64,000 nucleotides of DNA from Piezodorus guildinii (taxonomy: Eukaryota > Arthropoda > Insecta > Hemiptera > Pentatomidae), in the NCBI GenBank assembly GCA_023052935.1, contig CM041297.1, positions 107,809,563 to 107,873,562 on the forward strand. Reading direction: 5' to 3'. The notes beneath the pieces were generated by a model, which was not told the origin of the DNA, searched no databases, and saw only the letters and a list, made by a program, of their open reading frames with translations. Position numbers and translations under genes: made by a program. How positions within the stretch are numbered: position 1 is the first letter of the stretch; each line of letters opens with the position of its first letter. Positions 46,301 to 62,124 of the stretch are shown in pieces.

Positions 46301-49300
46301 CGGATATAACTTCAAAGCCATTTTTATTTCGATGAATTAGGATTATAACATGAATATTACATAAATGAAACAATATTAATGCTTTTTTTTATGTTTAAGG
46401 TATATATACCCTCAATTTCATATTTTGGGGTTTTGCTGCACTATTTTGCACATTGCGAGATTTTAACTGAACGTTTTCTGGCTTTTTACTGCCCGAAAAT
46501 CCAGCCTCTAGTGATCATATTCTAAAGGGATGAGAAGGGGAATATAGAATATATTATTATTATTATTATTTTGTATAATAAACAATAAAGAAAGGAAAAA
46601 AGATAGTTTCAATGAAAAATCATTTAACTAAGTTCAAACATAATACAAACACTACTCACCTTTGTAGTAGGGACAGCAGCTCGTTTACCATTGGCTGTAG
46701 TCCTGATGCTACCGCTTTGTGTTGGAGCAACTTTTTCCTGCTTTAAGAAGAAAATAATTAAAATCAAATGTTTTATACATAACAGGAAAAAAGTTTTAAT
46801 AATCTTTAACCATCAAATTATTGTTTTTTTTTAGACAAATCAACAACCCATTATCTCAGAGCATATAAGTCATTTTTCTTTACAAATTAAAAAAACAACA
46901 AAAAAACAGCAAATGTAATGGGTCGTCTTTAATATTAATTTTATGTAGGATATATAAAAAATATTGTACAAGGCTGCTCTTAACAGGCTCTGGCAGCTCT
47001 TTCTTTGGCCATAGATAATTACAGTATTTATATGCCAGTTTGTATAATGACAATTCATAATTCCAGACAAATGCAAGACCCATTATCCTGGTTGATAGGA
47101 CATATGAAATGTAAAGAACAAATTGGCAGACTTTAACAAAAATATCTTTAAATGTATTTGTGACATAAGCTGGAAATTAGTAGTCAAATCTGTTCCACAA
47201 CTAAGATGATAAAAAAAATCTCTCATGACAGAAGCATTCCCATAAATATTTTAAATAATTTTCTCAAATTAATTTCTTTTAAGGAAAACTTCTGACTTAC
47301 GAGATATAATATATATATATATCTTTTTTTTTGTTCACTTACTTTGCTGACTTGAGGTAAAACATGAGGCTGTAGCATTAATATACTATGCTGCGATGGC
47401 CGTGGTGTAGTTGGTTGTACTAGAGTGTTATTCATTTGTGCTGTATTCGCCGGGATAAGAACCCTTTGTGTTGTTCCACTCACAACTGTCTGCTGAAAGT
47501 ATTTCATGATTATTCAAACAATTATACACAATCAGAATTATAAAAAATACAACAATGTTATTAATTTACATTTTTAACTCAAACTGAATTACTAACCGAA
47601 GTTTGGGGCTGCCCTCCAGTAGCCTGGGTCGTGATCGGTAAAACTTTGAACGTGGCAGGAGCCGAATTCAGCAATGATGTTTGAAGGGCAACAGGAATGG
47701 TTTTAGTAGAAAGAGCAGACATAGGAACAAGTGTCGTACCAGGTTTGCTACTCCCTACTAATTTCAAATATTGAACCTAAAAACAAAGATATAATATCAA
47801 ATACATTACATTAGCTCAATATTCAAAAATATTACACTTTGGTTTATTATTTCTATACAGGCCAAAAATAAAATTTATAGGGATTGACTTTAATTTATTT
47901 CCTGATTGAATGGATGAAATGATTTAAAAATACTTCATATTTGCTCTCAGTATTTCACATTGTTTGGCCTAATAGAAGAAAAATTGTCAAAGTTACTTTC
48001 TTCAAGGATTAATTGAATATTAGTGCCGAGCCGAGGTGGACTGTAATCATTTCAACCAAAATGATAACTCCATTAACACAATTCAATGATTAGATGAGTA
48101 ATTATAATTTTTTTTTAAATTGATACTTTTTATTTTTATGATATGATTCAACTTAATTGATTGTCTAGTAAATATTTTGTTGATAGAAACATTATAGATT
48201 GAAAATTTAATTAAATTATAGATGGAAGTAATTAAGCACTCTAGTAAGATGAAAACGTTAAAGCAGTAATTTAATAAACCTGCCTGCTTGTTGCCAGTGG
48301 GAATATGAAGCTGAGTGGCTTGCGTAGCAGGAATCCTCAAGACTCCAGCTCCAGGGCTGGTCAAGATGGTGCCTGCCTTGAGGCTCCCTCCAGCTCCGCG
48401 GATCACCACCTTCTGAGTCTTGCCGAGGGTTGGAGGAGCAGGCAGAATCTTCGTAGGTGATTTCATAACTGTTACTGTTTTCTTAGGAACAACTAACTTA
48501 CCAACATTTCCCTTACAGAAAAAAGTAAATATGTTAACATAAGTCAAATCAGGAACAAATTTAAAAATTAAATTGACCATTAATCTATACATGAGCAATT
48601 ATATAGCTACACTGAATAAATATAACATACACACAACATTAAAAAAATCCATAACAAGCAACAGAAAACAAGACCCAGAGAGCAATAGACTAGTGCTTTA
48701 TCCACTAGATCATGTCTCTCTCAAAGATCATGTTATACATAATGCACTTTATGTTAAATTAGTTGTGTGATCATTAAAAAGACTAAAAAATTGAATACAA
48801 TAATAAAACTTAAATTGTAACAGTCATAGCACTTATAGTCAGATTTTAATTTTCAATAATGATCATTTTTAACCGACAAAAATAAAAAAATTTGAACCCC
48901 TGACTGAATGTATGGTGTTTTTTTAAAGGTTTATTCATCCTTATCTTAGTTATTAAACAATATGAAGATCAAATATAAAGTTTAATGTGGTTGGAGGTAG
49001 GATCAAATTGACCTCATGATTTCCAGTTTTCTTAACCCTTTTGGAGTGGCGGTTCGTAAAGACAGTGCACGACTGGCACTGGCGTCCACAGTCTATACTG
49101 GTAACATCTGCTGAGCATGTATTTGTGTCCACAGCCTATAGAGATGGCTTTTGCTGGGCGATATAAGTGCCTATAGCACTCAAAGGGTTAATAAGACTCC
49201 AGGCAAGAAACAAAAGATATAAACAGTTTCTTATTGTATCTGGTAAATGTAATATAATGGGGCAAAGGCAGCAGACAACAAGACAAGAGTTATTATAATA

Positions 49301-51858
49301 ATTTTTTTTAACAGTGAAAGAAAATATAATACCTTAGAATTTGGAGGATATATTTGATTGAGATTAATCAAACCCATCTGCTTTGCTTGGGCTAATGTTA
49401 TAGTTTTAGCAGTCGCACCCATTAGTTTCCCAGGAGATACAATTCTGATAGTTTGCCCAGTATCAGAATTACTAGTGGGTACAATAAGTCTAGTGACCTT
49501 CTAAAAACATAATTAAAATAAAGAATTAATAACATCTTTACTAATAAATACAAATAAAAAATAGCTACATGTTTTATTATAACAGACAGGTGAAACATAT
49601 TTAAACAAAATAATTTGTTTTATATATTAATTATTAATTAACAAATTATTTTCCTTTAGATATGCAAAAGTATGTGTAATTAATAAGTACTATATCATAA
49701 AACTAAACCCACAACAAAATAATTCCACTGTTAAATAAAATTTGGATTATGAGTTAGTGTTGAGTGCATAAAAAAGAAGCTAGTTAGGAACAAGAGAGTA
49801 TTCTTAATTGAATAGAGAAAATGGAGGAAGCAAGAAAGTTATGTCCTGAAAGTACAGTAGTATGAGAAGTGATGAAAACGTCAGAAAGAAGGAATCTTTT
49901 ATACAACGATTGTAGATTTCAATATTAAAGAAAATCATAAAACATAAAAAGGACAATATGAATCGTTAAAGGTATAAAATGAGGAAATATTTTCTCCAAA
50001 CAAAAGGCTACAACTACCCAAACTCAAGACAAGTTTGAGTTTGATTCGAGACAAGATCCAGTCTGCCAATGAGACATATCTTCAAAATCATGGAAGTATG
50101 AGTGATAATTCCAGGAGACTGCTTTTAAGGTCGTGACACACAGTGAGAAAACAGGTATATGTAGGTGAGGTGAAAGCAAAGTCTTGTGAGAGTTCACAAA
50201 ACTAGCAGGAGTCGGAAGGCTTATTTAAAAAAAATTAATTTGGATAATGACATAAATATTACTTTTTGAAAAATCCTATATCATTAAATATGATTTTTTT
50301 TTTTTAATATAAAAAACTAAATGATAAAGTTATATCAAAACAAACAAGGGTAATATACACATCATGAAAACAGGTTTTTTAAATATAGAAAATCGATTTT
50401 AAGATATTGAACATTATTTTCAATAACAAATAAATGATGAAGTAATATATAAACTTTGGTAATTTAATATCTATTATAATATGTTGAAAGTATGTGAGAG
50501 TGTATGATATATGTATAGTATATGAGCCACTCTCACCAAATCTCACGAATTTAACCTCACCTACACCTACCTGTATTCTCACCATGTAGCTTGCCTTTAA
50601 GGTAGTATTTAATATCAAGCATTAGCTATTAAGTTTAAAGGCGTAATCTGCTTAAGTCAAGTTAATTGCCTTGAATATAAAATATGTTATGCAAAATTAT
50701 ATTAAAGATTAATATTTATGGTAGCTCCAGTCTTCTCTGAAGATTCTTAGATTCTCTGGCATAGGAATCTAAAGGAAGATAAGAGAGTTGGTACGAGGAA
50801 GACTCTGAAGAGGGAAGATGTCTAGTACCAGACCAATAGGAGTGGACCAGGATGCTTTTTTAGTTTATTCCCATTTATGCTAAATCTCGTACAACTAAAA
50901 GGCATGAAGGAGATGAATGCAAAAGCAATATATTGTATATGTATCAGCTTGATACATAAAATTATAAAGAATATATAATTATCCATAAAAAACACAACTT
51001 ATATCTTGTTTATAACTATCAAGGAAAAAAGACGACTTTTTAAACATACACAAAAAAAATTAAGTCATAGTACATATAAGAGAAGAAGAGTTTAAAATAG
51101 TATTGATAATAAATTTAAATTACATTTTCTTTGGGAGCAATCAGTGTGTTGTTAGAAAGAATCGCCTGAGCTGTTTGCAGTGTACCAGGATGAGTGTTAA
51201 CAACGAAAACATTCGATGTCACAACCTTTTCTGGTTCTTTCTTTTCAATTATTTCTGGCTTTTCAAATTCCATAACTTCTGAGCCTTCAATCACAGTTTC
51301 CTCTGTAACATTATCCGATATCATATCACTGATATCTGCATCATTGTCATCATAAGGTCTAGATTCATGAGCTTCGATGACTTGTTCATCACCCACAATT
51401 ACTTCATCTATTACTCGATCAGAAAATATTTCATGATCATTATGCATTGTGCTTCCTTCATGATCGATTTCTAAAGGGTCGTGATCAGAATGACTTTGAT
51501 CAACTCCAGAAAGTCTATCAAGGTCTTGTTCATGGTATGAATCTTCAGATTCAACAATATCCATCACAGAATCAATTATATTGACAGTATTGTCATAAGG
51601 AATAGTTTCTTCCATTAACTGTTCTTCGATCTGTTCCTCGGGCTCCATTTTTTCTACAATTTCTTCTTTCATTACCTCAATACCATTCTTGGAAAGAACA
51701 GAAGGCATTAGGTCTATTGAGGTATGTTTCAAATGTTGCTCCTCACTTAGCATATTTAGTTCGGCTTCCAAACTAGTATCTAATGATTCAAATTCCTCTA
51801 AACTACCGACAATATCGGAAGAATCAAGGTTCATTGATTCTGTCATTTTGACAAGCAT
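37315..51858 (-). CDS. lin-54: lin-54, CXC-domain DNA-binding subunit of DREAM/MuvB
   Basis: Coding exons, high to low: 51858-51124, 49500-49333, 48511-48284, 47776-47597, 47492-47343, 46740-46660, 42324-42203, 42105-41865, 40116-39956, 37519-37315. They total 2271 nt and encode 756 residues; human LIN54 is 749. The N-terminus is acidic (1-245) and the middle is Ser/Thr/Gln/Val-rich. Tandem cysteine-rich CXC domains follow: [19 protein letters not shown]...C..CNCTTC..C (about 545-580), the [10 protein letters not shown] linker, then [20 protein letters not shown]...C..CKCVGCKN (about 615-660). It ends in the helical [11 protein letters not shown]...[11 protein letters not shown] tail. LIN54 binds CHR promoter elements through its CXC Tyr residues and anchors DREAM to cell-cycle genes. 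The start ATG at 51858 lies 10 nt into an exon whose acceptor is at 51869; ATG 51846 (MTES) is an alternative. Exon 48511-48284 seems to use a GC donor. The 4.3-kb intron 46659-42325 holds hAT and R1 relics. Confidence 0.93.
38067..38410 (-). pseudogene. 5'-truncated LINE 3' end with poly(A) tail
   Basis: Plus-strand T26 at 38067-38092 is the poly(A) tail of a minus-strand element. Its ORF end (38375-38163) reads [34 protein letters not shown]: the C-terminal CxxC...H...C knuckle of RNase H-bearing LINEs. About 70 bp of 3' UTR follows the stop. It lies in the last lin-54 intron, same strand as the gene. Confidence 0.7.
38585..38630 (-). repeat. Weak hammerhead-like PLE fragment
   Basis: The minus strand reads CATCCTGAAGATGG, GTGAGATACCATGAAATGG: the CTGAAGA box, a TGG/CCA stem and GAAA in order. 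The cleavage triplet is not a good NUH. I regard it as a relic at best. Confidence 0.3.
38925..39090 (+). pseudogene. mariner transposase fragment (central catalytic part)
   Basis: The frame reads [51 protein letters not shown]. This is the first catalytic Asp block (T-x-D-E-K-W) and following 'P-K-x-x-x-x-x-K-x-x-V-T-V' of mariner transposases. N- and C-terminal parts are missing. It runs head-on into a different mariner copy at about 39090. Confidence 0.75.
39091..39780 (-). pseudogene. mariner transposase, N-terminal half, second subfamily
   Basis: The ORF from 39613 reads [55 protein letters not shown], a single in-frame TAG at 39365 replacing Gln, [31 protein letters not shown]. Helix-turn-helix regions and the first catalytic Asp (VDETW) are present. 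The rest is lost at the junction with the plus-strand mariner. About 100 bp of likely 5' UTR precede the ATG. Confidence 0.75.
41015..41130 (+). pseudogene. LINE reverse transcriptase fragment
   Basis: The frame reads [22 protein letters not shown]. The D-x-x-K-A-F-D-S-V block is the first catalytic motif of non-LTR reverse transcriptases. Very short; in a lin-54 intron. Confidence 0.5.
41520..41705 (+). pseudogene. mariner transposase C-terminal fragment
   Basis: [19 protein letters not shown], stop, [32 protein letters not shown]. The Y-S-P-D-L-x-P-x-D block contains the last two catalytic residues of mariner (D,D34D). One stop codon interrupts it. In the lin-54 intron 40117-41864. Confidence 0.75.
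43140..43360 (+). repeat. Interspersed repeat (R4), copy 2
   Basis: Direct match to 28.79-29.01 kb: GAGCTCCAGCCAAAAAACAT, TAGATATGAGCCCTACATCT, AATGCATGTATGACATGAGC. Confidence 0.65.
43598..43640 (+). repeat. Weak hammerhead-like fragment
   Basis: CCTGATGATGACCCACATGA, TGGCAGAAAATAG keeps CTGATGA and GAAA in order, but stem II and the cleavage triplet are poor. Possibly another worn PLE end. Confidence 0.25.
43915..44830 (-). repeat. R1 interspersed repeat, full length
   Basis: Bounded by CTGGTGTGCAACAGACAACTTTCACTTACC-like sequence at the left and GGTAAGTGAAAGT at the right, so the subterminal inverted motif is visible at both ends. Internal blocks match the 12.8-kb copy in reverse. Confidence 0.75.
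44900..46525 (+). mobile_element. hAT-like element remnant
   Basis: GTGATGAATAGAAACTGGATTT near 44910 and, reversed, ATGATCACTAGAGGCTGGATTT near 46520 look like diverged terminal inverted repeats. They enclose the BED-type fragment at 45.53 kb. Most of the transposase is gone or unreadable. The boundaries are approximate. Confidence 0.45.
45533..45725 (+). pseudogene. BED/CGBP1-type zinc-finger fragment of a hAT transposase
   Basis: The frame reads [47 protein letters not shown]: an 'F/Y-P-E-L-x-x-D-G-x-x-x-x-C-x-x-C...H...K' pattern as in hAT-derived CGBP1-like zinc fingers. No continuing ORF. Confidence 0.45.
48655..48715 (-). repeat. SINE family 1 head fragment
   Basis: The reverse complement GATCTAGTGGATAAAGCAC, TAGTCTATTGCTCTCTGGGT resembles the tRNA-like head at 15.1 kb. 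In a lin-54 intron. Confidence 0.5.
49032..49191. mobile_element. piggyBac-like MITE, 160 bp
   Basis: TTAACCCTTTTGGAGTG at the left and CACTCAAAGGGTTAA at the right are inverted and bounded by TTAA. Different terminal sequence from the element at 30.8 kb, so a second family. Confidence 0.6.
50126..50602. mobile_element. MITE-like element (R2) with about 45-bp terminal inverted repeats
   Basis: Left end TTAAGGTCGTGACACACAGT, GAGAAAACAGGTATATGTAG, GTGAGGT. The reversed right end is TTAAAGGCAAGCTACATGGT, GAGAATACAGGTAGGTGTAG, GTGAGGT. AT-rich non-coding interior. About 0.48 kb, in the first lin-54 coding intron. Confidence 0.65.
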
Positions 51859-51868
51859 ATATAGAATC

Positions 51869-52980
51869 TGTAAACAAACAAAATATTTAAATTGATTTCC
51901 AATAGGTTTGATTCACTGAATTTTATTATTACTATTTAAAAAATGGGGGTAGTTTTAAGTAATACTCACAATTGTAGACAAAAAAAAGAACTTGAATCTT
52001 CTCTAAAGAAGTTTACATATAAGGAATTCAAAACTGATTTTTAAATTTAAACTACATAAACACTTTTGAGTAGTTCTAAAATTGAGGATGTAACCAAAAA
52101 GATAGTGACCTAATTTAAATATACACATCAGCTATCCAGTGTGAATACTAAGAAACTCTCCTGTCAAAACAATAAGATTTAAATATGAAAAATTTGAAGG
52201 TAACAAGAGGCGCCATTTCAATATGCGAGGTTAAAGAAGAAATATGAAGAGCGCCATAATACAAGCAGAACTGTCATTTCAAAAATGTAACTAATTTGCA
52301 ACAACTTCCACTTTGTTTAAATTAAAATTTCTCTTCCTTATTATTTTTATCATTTCAGAGTAAACATTAACTTAAAAAAGTTTGCACTGTTCAGTTCCTG
52401 TCGAGTATGAATCAAAATAGTCTAACTCACGATTGGCCAGAATTAAATTTGAAGACAAGAGATGATTCTACCTAATCAACACTTGCATTCCACAATTCAC
52501 TTTGATAGTTTACACTATCCATTACAGTAACTAATAACTCACGATGTTTTATTGGAAAAAAAAATATTGGGTATTAAAATTTCAATATTGCAATTTATAT
52601 TACGTTCAAAATAACGCGCCTACCATTACTATCCCATGATGCTTTGAAATACAAACTTTCATTTTTAAAATTAATAATTTTATCATTTACTACAAAAGAA
52701 TGTTTAAAAAACTATTTTAATATAATTTAAACATATTATTGTTGCTGTTTTAAATTATTAATTTATTTTTAATGCAACTGAAACTAAATTGTGTCATTTT
52801 GTATAGCCCTCCATTGTATATTATCTTGCCTTCAGGGAGCACTGGTCAATATTTGATTTTGCTGTAGGTTGTAATCGGTAAAGTAAGGTTATATACAGAG
52901 CAATGTTCTATTGTTGATTTCTGAGAAGAGAACATTTCAGTATCAAATTAATTCTTAGATTTTATAAGTTTAACCTGAAT
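51869..52980. promoter_or_regulatory. Shared region between divergent lin-54 and COPS4
   Basis: lin-54 (minus) and COPS4 (plus) start back to back with 1.1 kb between their coding starts. The acceptor at 51869 shows lin-54 has an upstream non-coding exon here. Candidate donors GTGAGT on the minus strand lie at about 52430 and 52531. Two GGCGCC/GAGCGCC E2F-like words (about 52209 and 52251), reversed CCAAT words and several TTTGAA (CHR-like) words are present. No TATA box is convincing. Transcription starts are not determinable. Confidence 0.55.
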
Positions 52981-57530
<4,550 letters not shown>

Positions 57531-57718
57531 AGTTTTCTTAATTTTGTACTAAAGTGATAGTATTTGGTATTTCGATTATTTTTGTCAGTTTCCTGAAACA
57601 TTGTATATTTTCTGGTTTATTTTTAACCAACTTGTATCCATTTCAGTGTATTATATTCTTGTTTATAATTATTTTCTTCCTAACTACACACATAACCTCA
57701 TTTATGGAGCAAGATTTG

Positions 57719-57727
57719 TTAATAAAA
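57719..57727 (+). terminator. Candidate COPS4 poly(A) signal
   Basis: AATAAA in GTTAATAAAATTATGG, 190 bp after the TAA. A second AATAAA occurs near 57856. Confidence 0.45.
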
Positions 57728-58019
57728 TTATGGTGATAAAATATTCATTTACATGAATTTAATGACTCAGTCATTTCAAGTATCATTGGTAGTCTAAAGC
57801 TAAGTGGAATTTTCTAAAACTTAATTCTTTAATGATTGTGAATCCAAAGCTTTTCAAAATAAAATAATTTTATTTGCTCATTCAATTATTTATATCTTAT
57901 GTGTCATAAAAATACTTGTACCATTGAAAGTAGAGAGAATGAAGTAAATATTTTAAAACGATAAAAATTTAATTATTAATTAAAATATAAATTTTTTAGC
58001 ATTTTAATAGGCATAAATA

Positions 58020-58900
58020 TCATATTATAATAATAATAATAGGCTTACCCAACTCGAAGGTTCGATGTCGATACCACCAAAATCCGCTTACACAGGTTCT
58101 TCTAAAGATCACCGTTCAATCCCATGCCCCCAAGATCAGCCTTAACGCAATCCTCCCATTGACGCTTCGGTCTACCTTTCGGACGCCTACTAGTCGGTTC
58201 AGCGTATACCAATTTTCTCGGAATCCATTCCTCGTCGAGCCCGACAACTTTACTCGCCCATTTGAGTCTCCGCAATGCTATTAACTCAATCATATTCACA
58301 GGATACAAGTTCCGAAATTCCGCGTTGTGCAACCTTCTAAACTCCCCAGTGGCCTCATCTCTCTTCGGATCAAATATTTTATGCAGTACCTTATTTTTGA
58401 AAACCTTAAGCCTTTTTTCATCCTTCAAAGTAAGCAGCCACGTTTCACATCCATAAAGAACCGTTGGAAGAATAATAGTTTTATAAATTCTATCCTTTAA
58501 GTTTTTAGACAGAAGCTGCGAGCCAAGTAATTTAGCAACTGAATAATAACACACATTTCCCACCTTTAACCGGGACTTTATTTCCTCCTGGATTTCATTA
58601 TTTCTTATTATCATTGAACCTAAATACTTAAATTTCTCAACGTGTTCAAAAGTACATCCTGATATATCCGGTTTTTATTTTTTAACATTCCGGTTTTTAT
58701 TAACGCACTTGTATTTAGTTGTATAGTTTCTATATCTTCACCTAGCAGTACCAAATCATTGGCATATCCCAAAACCGTAATTTTATCACCCATATTTAAA
58801 CCTTTCTCAGTACTCGTCATCTTTTCTATTACATATTCTAAAGCTATTATAATATACTTATTTTTAAAAATATATTCTTTTATAAACAAAATTAATTTAT
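58020..58900 (-). pseudogene. RTE-like LINE, C-terminal reverse transcriptase and tail
   Basis: The minus strand reads GDKITVLGYANDLVLLGEDI, where the catalytic YADD box has become YAND. After a frameshift near 58650 it reads YKTIILPTVLYGCETWLLTL, ALRRLKWASKVVGLDE and RRPKGRPKRQWEDCVKADLG, ending in a short (ATT)n at 58022-58041. Order and motifs match RTE-clade LINE C-termini. It is 5'-truncated and cannot be active. Confidence 0.8.
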
Positions 58901-59700
58901 CACAATATTTACTTAATTATTATTCATTTTACTCTCAGGGTATGGTATGGGTTCTTGACAATCAGGCACATTTTTATTATTTAACTTTTTAATTATAATA
59001 ATAACTTACAAACATAATACAAACAATATGCAGCCAGGCTAACAATGATTCTTCATATCCCTACAGCAGTTCCTCCTCTTCATATTCAACTCCACACTCT
59101 CCAAGTCCCACTCAAAAAACTACTGACTCCTATCAGCTCATAACCCCCACTCTGACTGACCTTTACCTGGTAGGTACCTTTTTTTCCCAATCCTACCTGC
59201 CAGGGACCTTTTTTCTTAGCATCCAAAATGGATGCTATGTTTGTAAACAAACAACCAAATAGGAGCTGTTTTTTAAATTTAAATTTTACTTTTATCCTAT
59301 TGTTAGCCTGCCTAAAACAATTATCAAATAATAAATAAATAAATACTAAAATTATAAAAGATGGGTATATTACACTATATTAAATAAAACATGTGAAAGA
59401 GAGTCACCCTGTTTCAGACCTGATCACACCTCAAATCTCTTGAAGTCATTATGACCGATTGTAACTTCATGGAATAAATATCAAATTATAGTTTGATTAT
59501 TTTAAATTTTATTAGTAATTAAATTAAAATTCAAGTAGTAAATAGAAAGACACAATGGCGTTTATTAGATAAGGCGAAAAAGTTGAAATATCTCTGGTAA
59601 ATACTCTGTACAACTCATCCACATTGATTTTTCAGATACCTTATGATTAAATTGCCTTACAGGCTGTTTAATCATATTTACCTGATGCTAAATTAGTAAA
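58901..59700. other. Intergenic DNA, nothing recognised
   Basis: Includes a less AT-rich patch (59040-59240) with a near-repeat of CCTGGTAGGTACCTTTTTTT / CCTGCCAGGGACCTTTTTTC. No coding signal. Confidence 0.4.
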
Positions 59701-59704
59701 TATA

Positions 59705-60956
59705 AATTTCTTGTGTCACAATGTTAGTTACCATACTCCTCCGAAACGGCTTGACCGGTTTTTATGAAATTTTATTAGGATATTCAGTAGGTCTGATAAC
59801 CAGCAACTATTTTTGATACCCCTAAGTGACAAGGGTTGTCCACCCCTAATTATTTTTTTTATAATGTGGTATTAAAAAACACATACAACCCTAAATTTTC
59901 ACCCTTCTATCAACAATCCCTATTTTTTAAGTCATTTTAATAATTTTTCATCCTGCTCAAACAGCTGAAACTAAATATGCACGTTCAAATGCTTTAAGAT
60001 CCATCCGCTGAAACATTCTCAAAACCACTCTTAGATATCGGCGATGGAAAAGTCACTATAGATAAAACCGGATGCATAAAATTACCGACCGATTTTTGCA
60101 CAATCATTGATTTGCAAGATGCTCTTATTGAACAAATATTTCCCGATGTACACACACGTTACATAAATCATGAGTGGCTTCCAGAAAGAGAAATTTTAGC
60201 CGAAATGTTGACATTGACAATTCAAATCGGAAGATACAACAGTTTTTGCCAGGTTTTCCAATTTTCTAAGATAGTTTTTGAACTCACTGGATTCGCCAGG
60301 CATGCCATCGCATAATTTACAATTAAAGGTTGTATCTCCGATTATTTTGCTTCATAATTTGAACACGCCACGGCTGTGCAACAGTATGCGTTTAGTCTTT
60401 CAAAAATTAATGAAAAACGTTATCGAAGCCAGCATCTTAAACGGCAAGTTCCGAGGTAAAAATATATTAATACCACAAATCCCTATCATACCTACAGATG
60501 TGCCAATTCAATTTAAACATATTCAGTTTCCGGTTTGATTGACATTTGCAATGACTATCATTAAGTCCCAAAGCCAGGTCTGTGGCTTAGATTTGAGCAC
60601 ACCATGTTTTTCACAGGACAATTATACCTGGCATGCTCTCGAGTGGTTCAACCATCCAGTTTGTTTGAGCCAAAGATGGTGTAACAAAAAATATTGTTCA
60701 CGCTATAGCATCAAGAGATTGATATTTTTTGTTAGTGTTTCTGTCGTAACTAATAAATGATATATATATATATATATATAATTTTAAGGAATAAATTAAT
60801 GTTTGGGTTTTGTTATTTTTATCCCTCATCGTTCAAAGCCCTCCGTGCCTCTTTCACTCATATACCACATCCTTGCACACTTACAATAAGTTAGTTATTT
60901 TTTTTCTACACTAGAAATCATTTATATGTCTAAACAACATTTGCCGGGTCAGCTAG
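59705..60956 (+). mobile_element. Decayed Helitron with helicase C-terminal remnant
   Basis: The left end region has ACTCCTCCGAAACGGCTTGA CC..., common at 5' ends of arthropod Helitrons. The right end is TTGCCGGGTCAGCTAG followed by T, fitting the CTRR terminus at 60956. Inside, broken frames read SLDSPGMPSHNLQLKV, LLHNLNTPRLCNSMRL, IPTDVPIQFKHIQFPV and LTFAMTIIKSQSQ. These match the last Pif1-type helicase motifs of Rep/Hel proteins ('G-M-P-x-H-x-L-x-L-K', 'F-A-M-T-I-x-K-S-Q-G-Q'). Most of Rep/Hel is deleted. Confidence 0.75.
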
Positions 60957-62110
60957 TAATGTATATTACTATTAAATTGTAGACTGTTCTAATTTAAATT
61001 ACCTTGGCTGTTGTTTTCTAAACAATTAAGCAACATCAAGTTCATGAGGTCTCCTTGAAATAAACTCTTATTAATCTTAGCAAACTCAAACCAACTGTTC
61101 ATTTATGTAATCAAAGATATTTAGTTAACAAATGAATTTTTGTTCCAATACTGTTTACAATAGAGTTATATATATAATTTTTTTTATTTGTAGATTCCAT
61201 ATGTTTTTTAAATCTGAGCTATGCAATGTATTTTACTTTCTTTAGTTTTAAATAGTGCAGAGATCTTGGGAGTATTTCTAATATATTTGGCAAAACACGA
61301 TAGGATGTCTTCATGCATTAAAACTTAAGTAATAGAGTAGATAAAAAGTTCAATTTTTAAACTAATAAATAGGACTTTAATAATTACTGAAGTTAAAATT
61401 AATATATTCTTTATACACATACACATGATTCTTTAGTAGTAATTTTTTTATTATTATTATTAAGATCAGCAATCATAGAATTGCCAAGAATGTTTTTATT
61501 AAATAATTCCTTGACAGTAAAATTGTAGCCTAAGTTAACACAATCTGTAATATCATTGGGACTCATACAAAATGCTAAGATAGATTCAATATAAATTAAA
61601 TTGTCTTGCTACTATGGCCGAGTGAAACACAGGTTAAGCCCTAAATCAGGTACAGAATAAACATTTCATTTATGTAAAAAATATAAGCTATTTCATCTTT
61701 GAGAGGAACCATAATTAACTAAGTTAATAATGGTCAGTCTTTGAATTAAATAAGTTGAAATTTATACTTCCAATGAAGGGAAATTTACTCTGAATTCCCA
61801 AAAACTAAAGATCAACATTGCTATTAATTTTTATGAAACTACATTAAATTGACAAGATTGTGCAAGAATTGTTGTAAGCAACAGAAGAGATTCCAAAAAA
61901 CAATTGAATGATACTCTGCCAATTAATGATGCTAATTAATATTATATTATGCTGATTAGTTGTAACTAATTAGGTATATTTGTTTTTTATTTTAATACTT
62001 TTTATTATGAATAATGATTAAAGATTTAATTACTATCAAGATGTATCTTTAGACAGCATATTTACAAACTCAAGTTTTCTCAAAACCAACTAATAGACCG
62101 AGATATATGG
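60957..62110. other. AT-rich intergenic DNA, nothing recognised
   Basis: No exon, RNA or repeat end could be supported. It may include the distal 3' UTR of the minus-strand VDAC gene. Confidence 0.4.
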
Positions 62111-62124
62111 CTCATAACTATAAA

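Noticed and set aside
47310..47332. Short AT-dinucleotide run near a lin-54 exon
   Set aside because: Low-complexity sequence next to a polypyrimidine tract; no specific function supported.
51689..51895. Plus-strand open frame opposite the first lin-54 coding exon
   Set aside because: Antisense shadow of the acidic lin-54 N-terminus.
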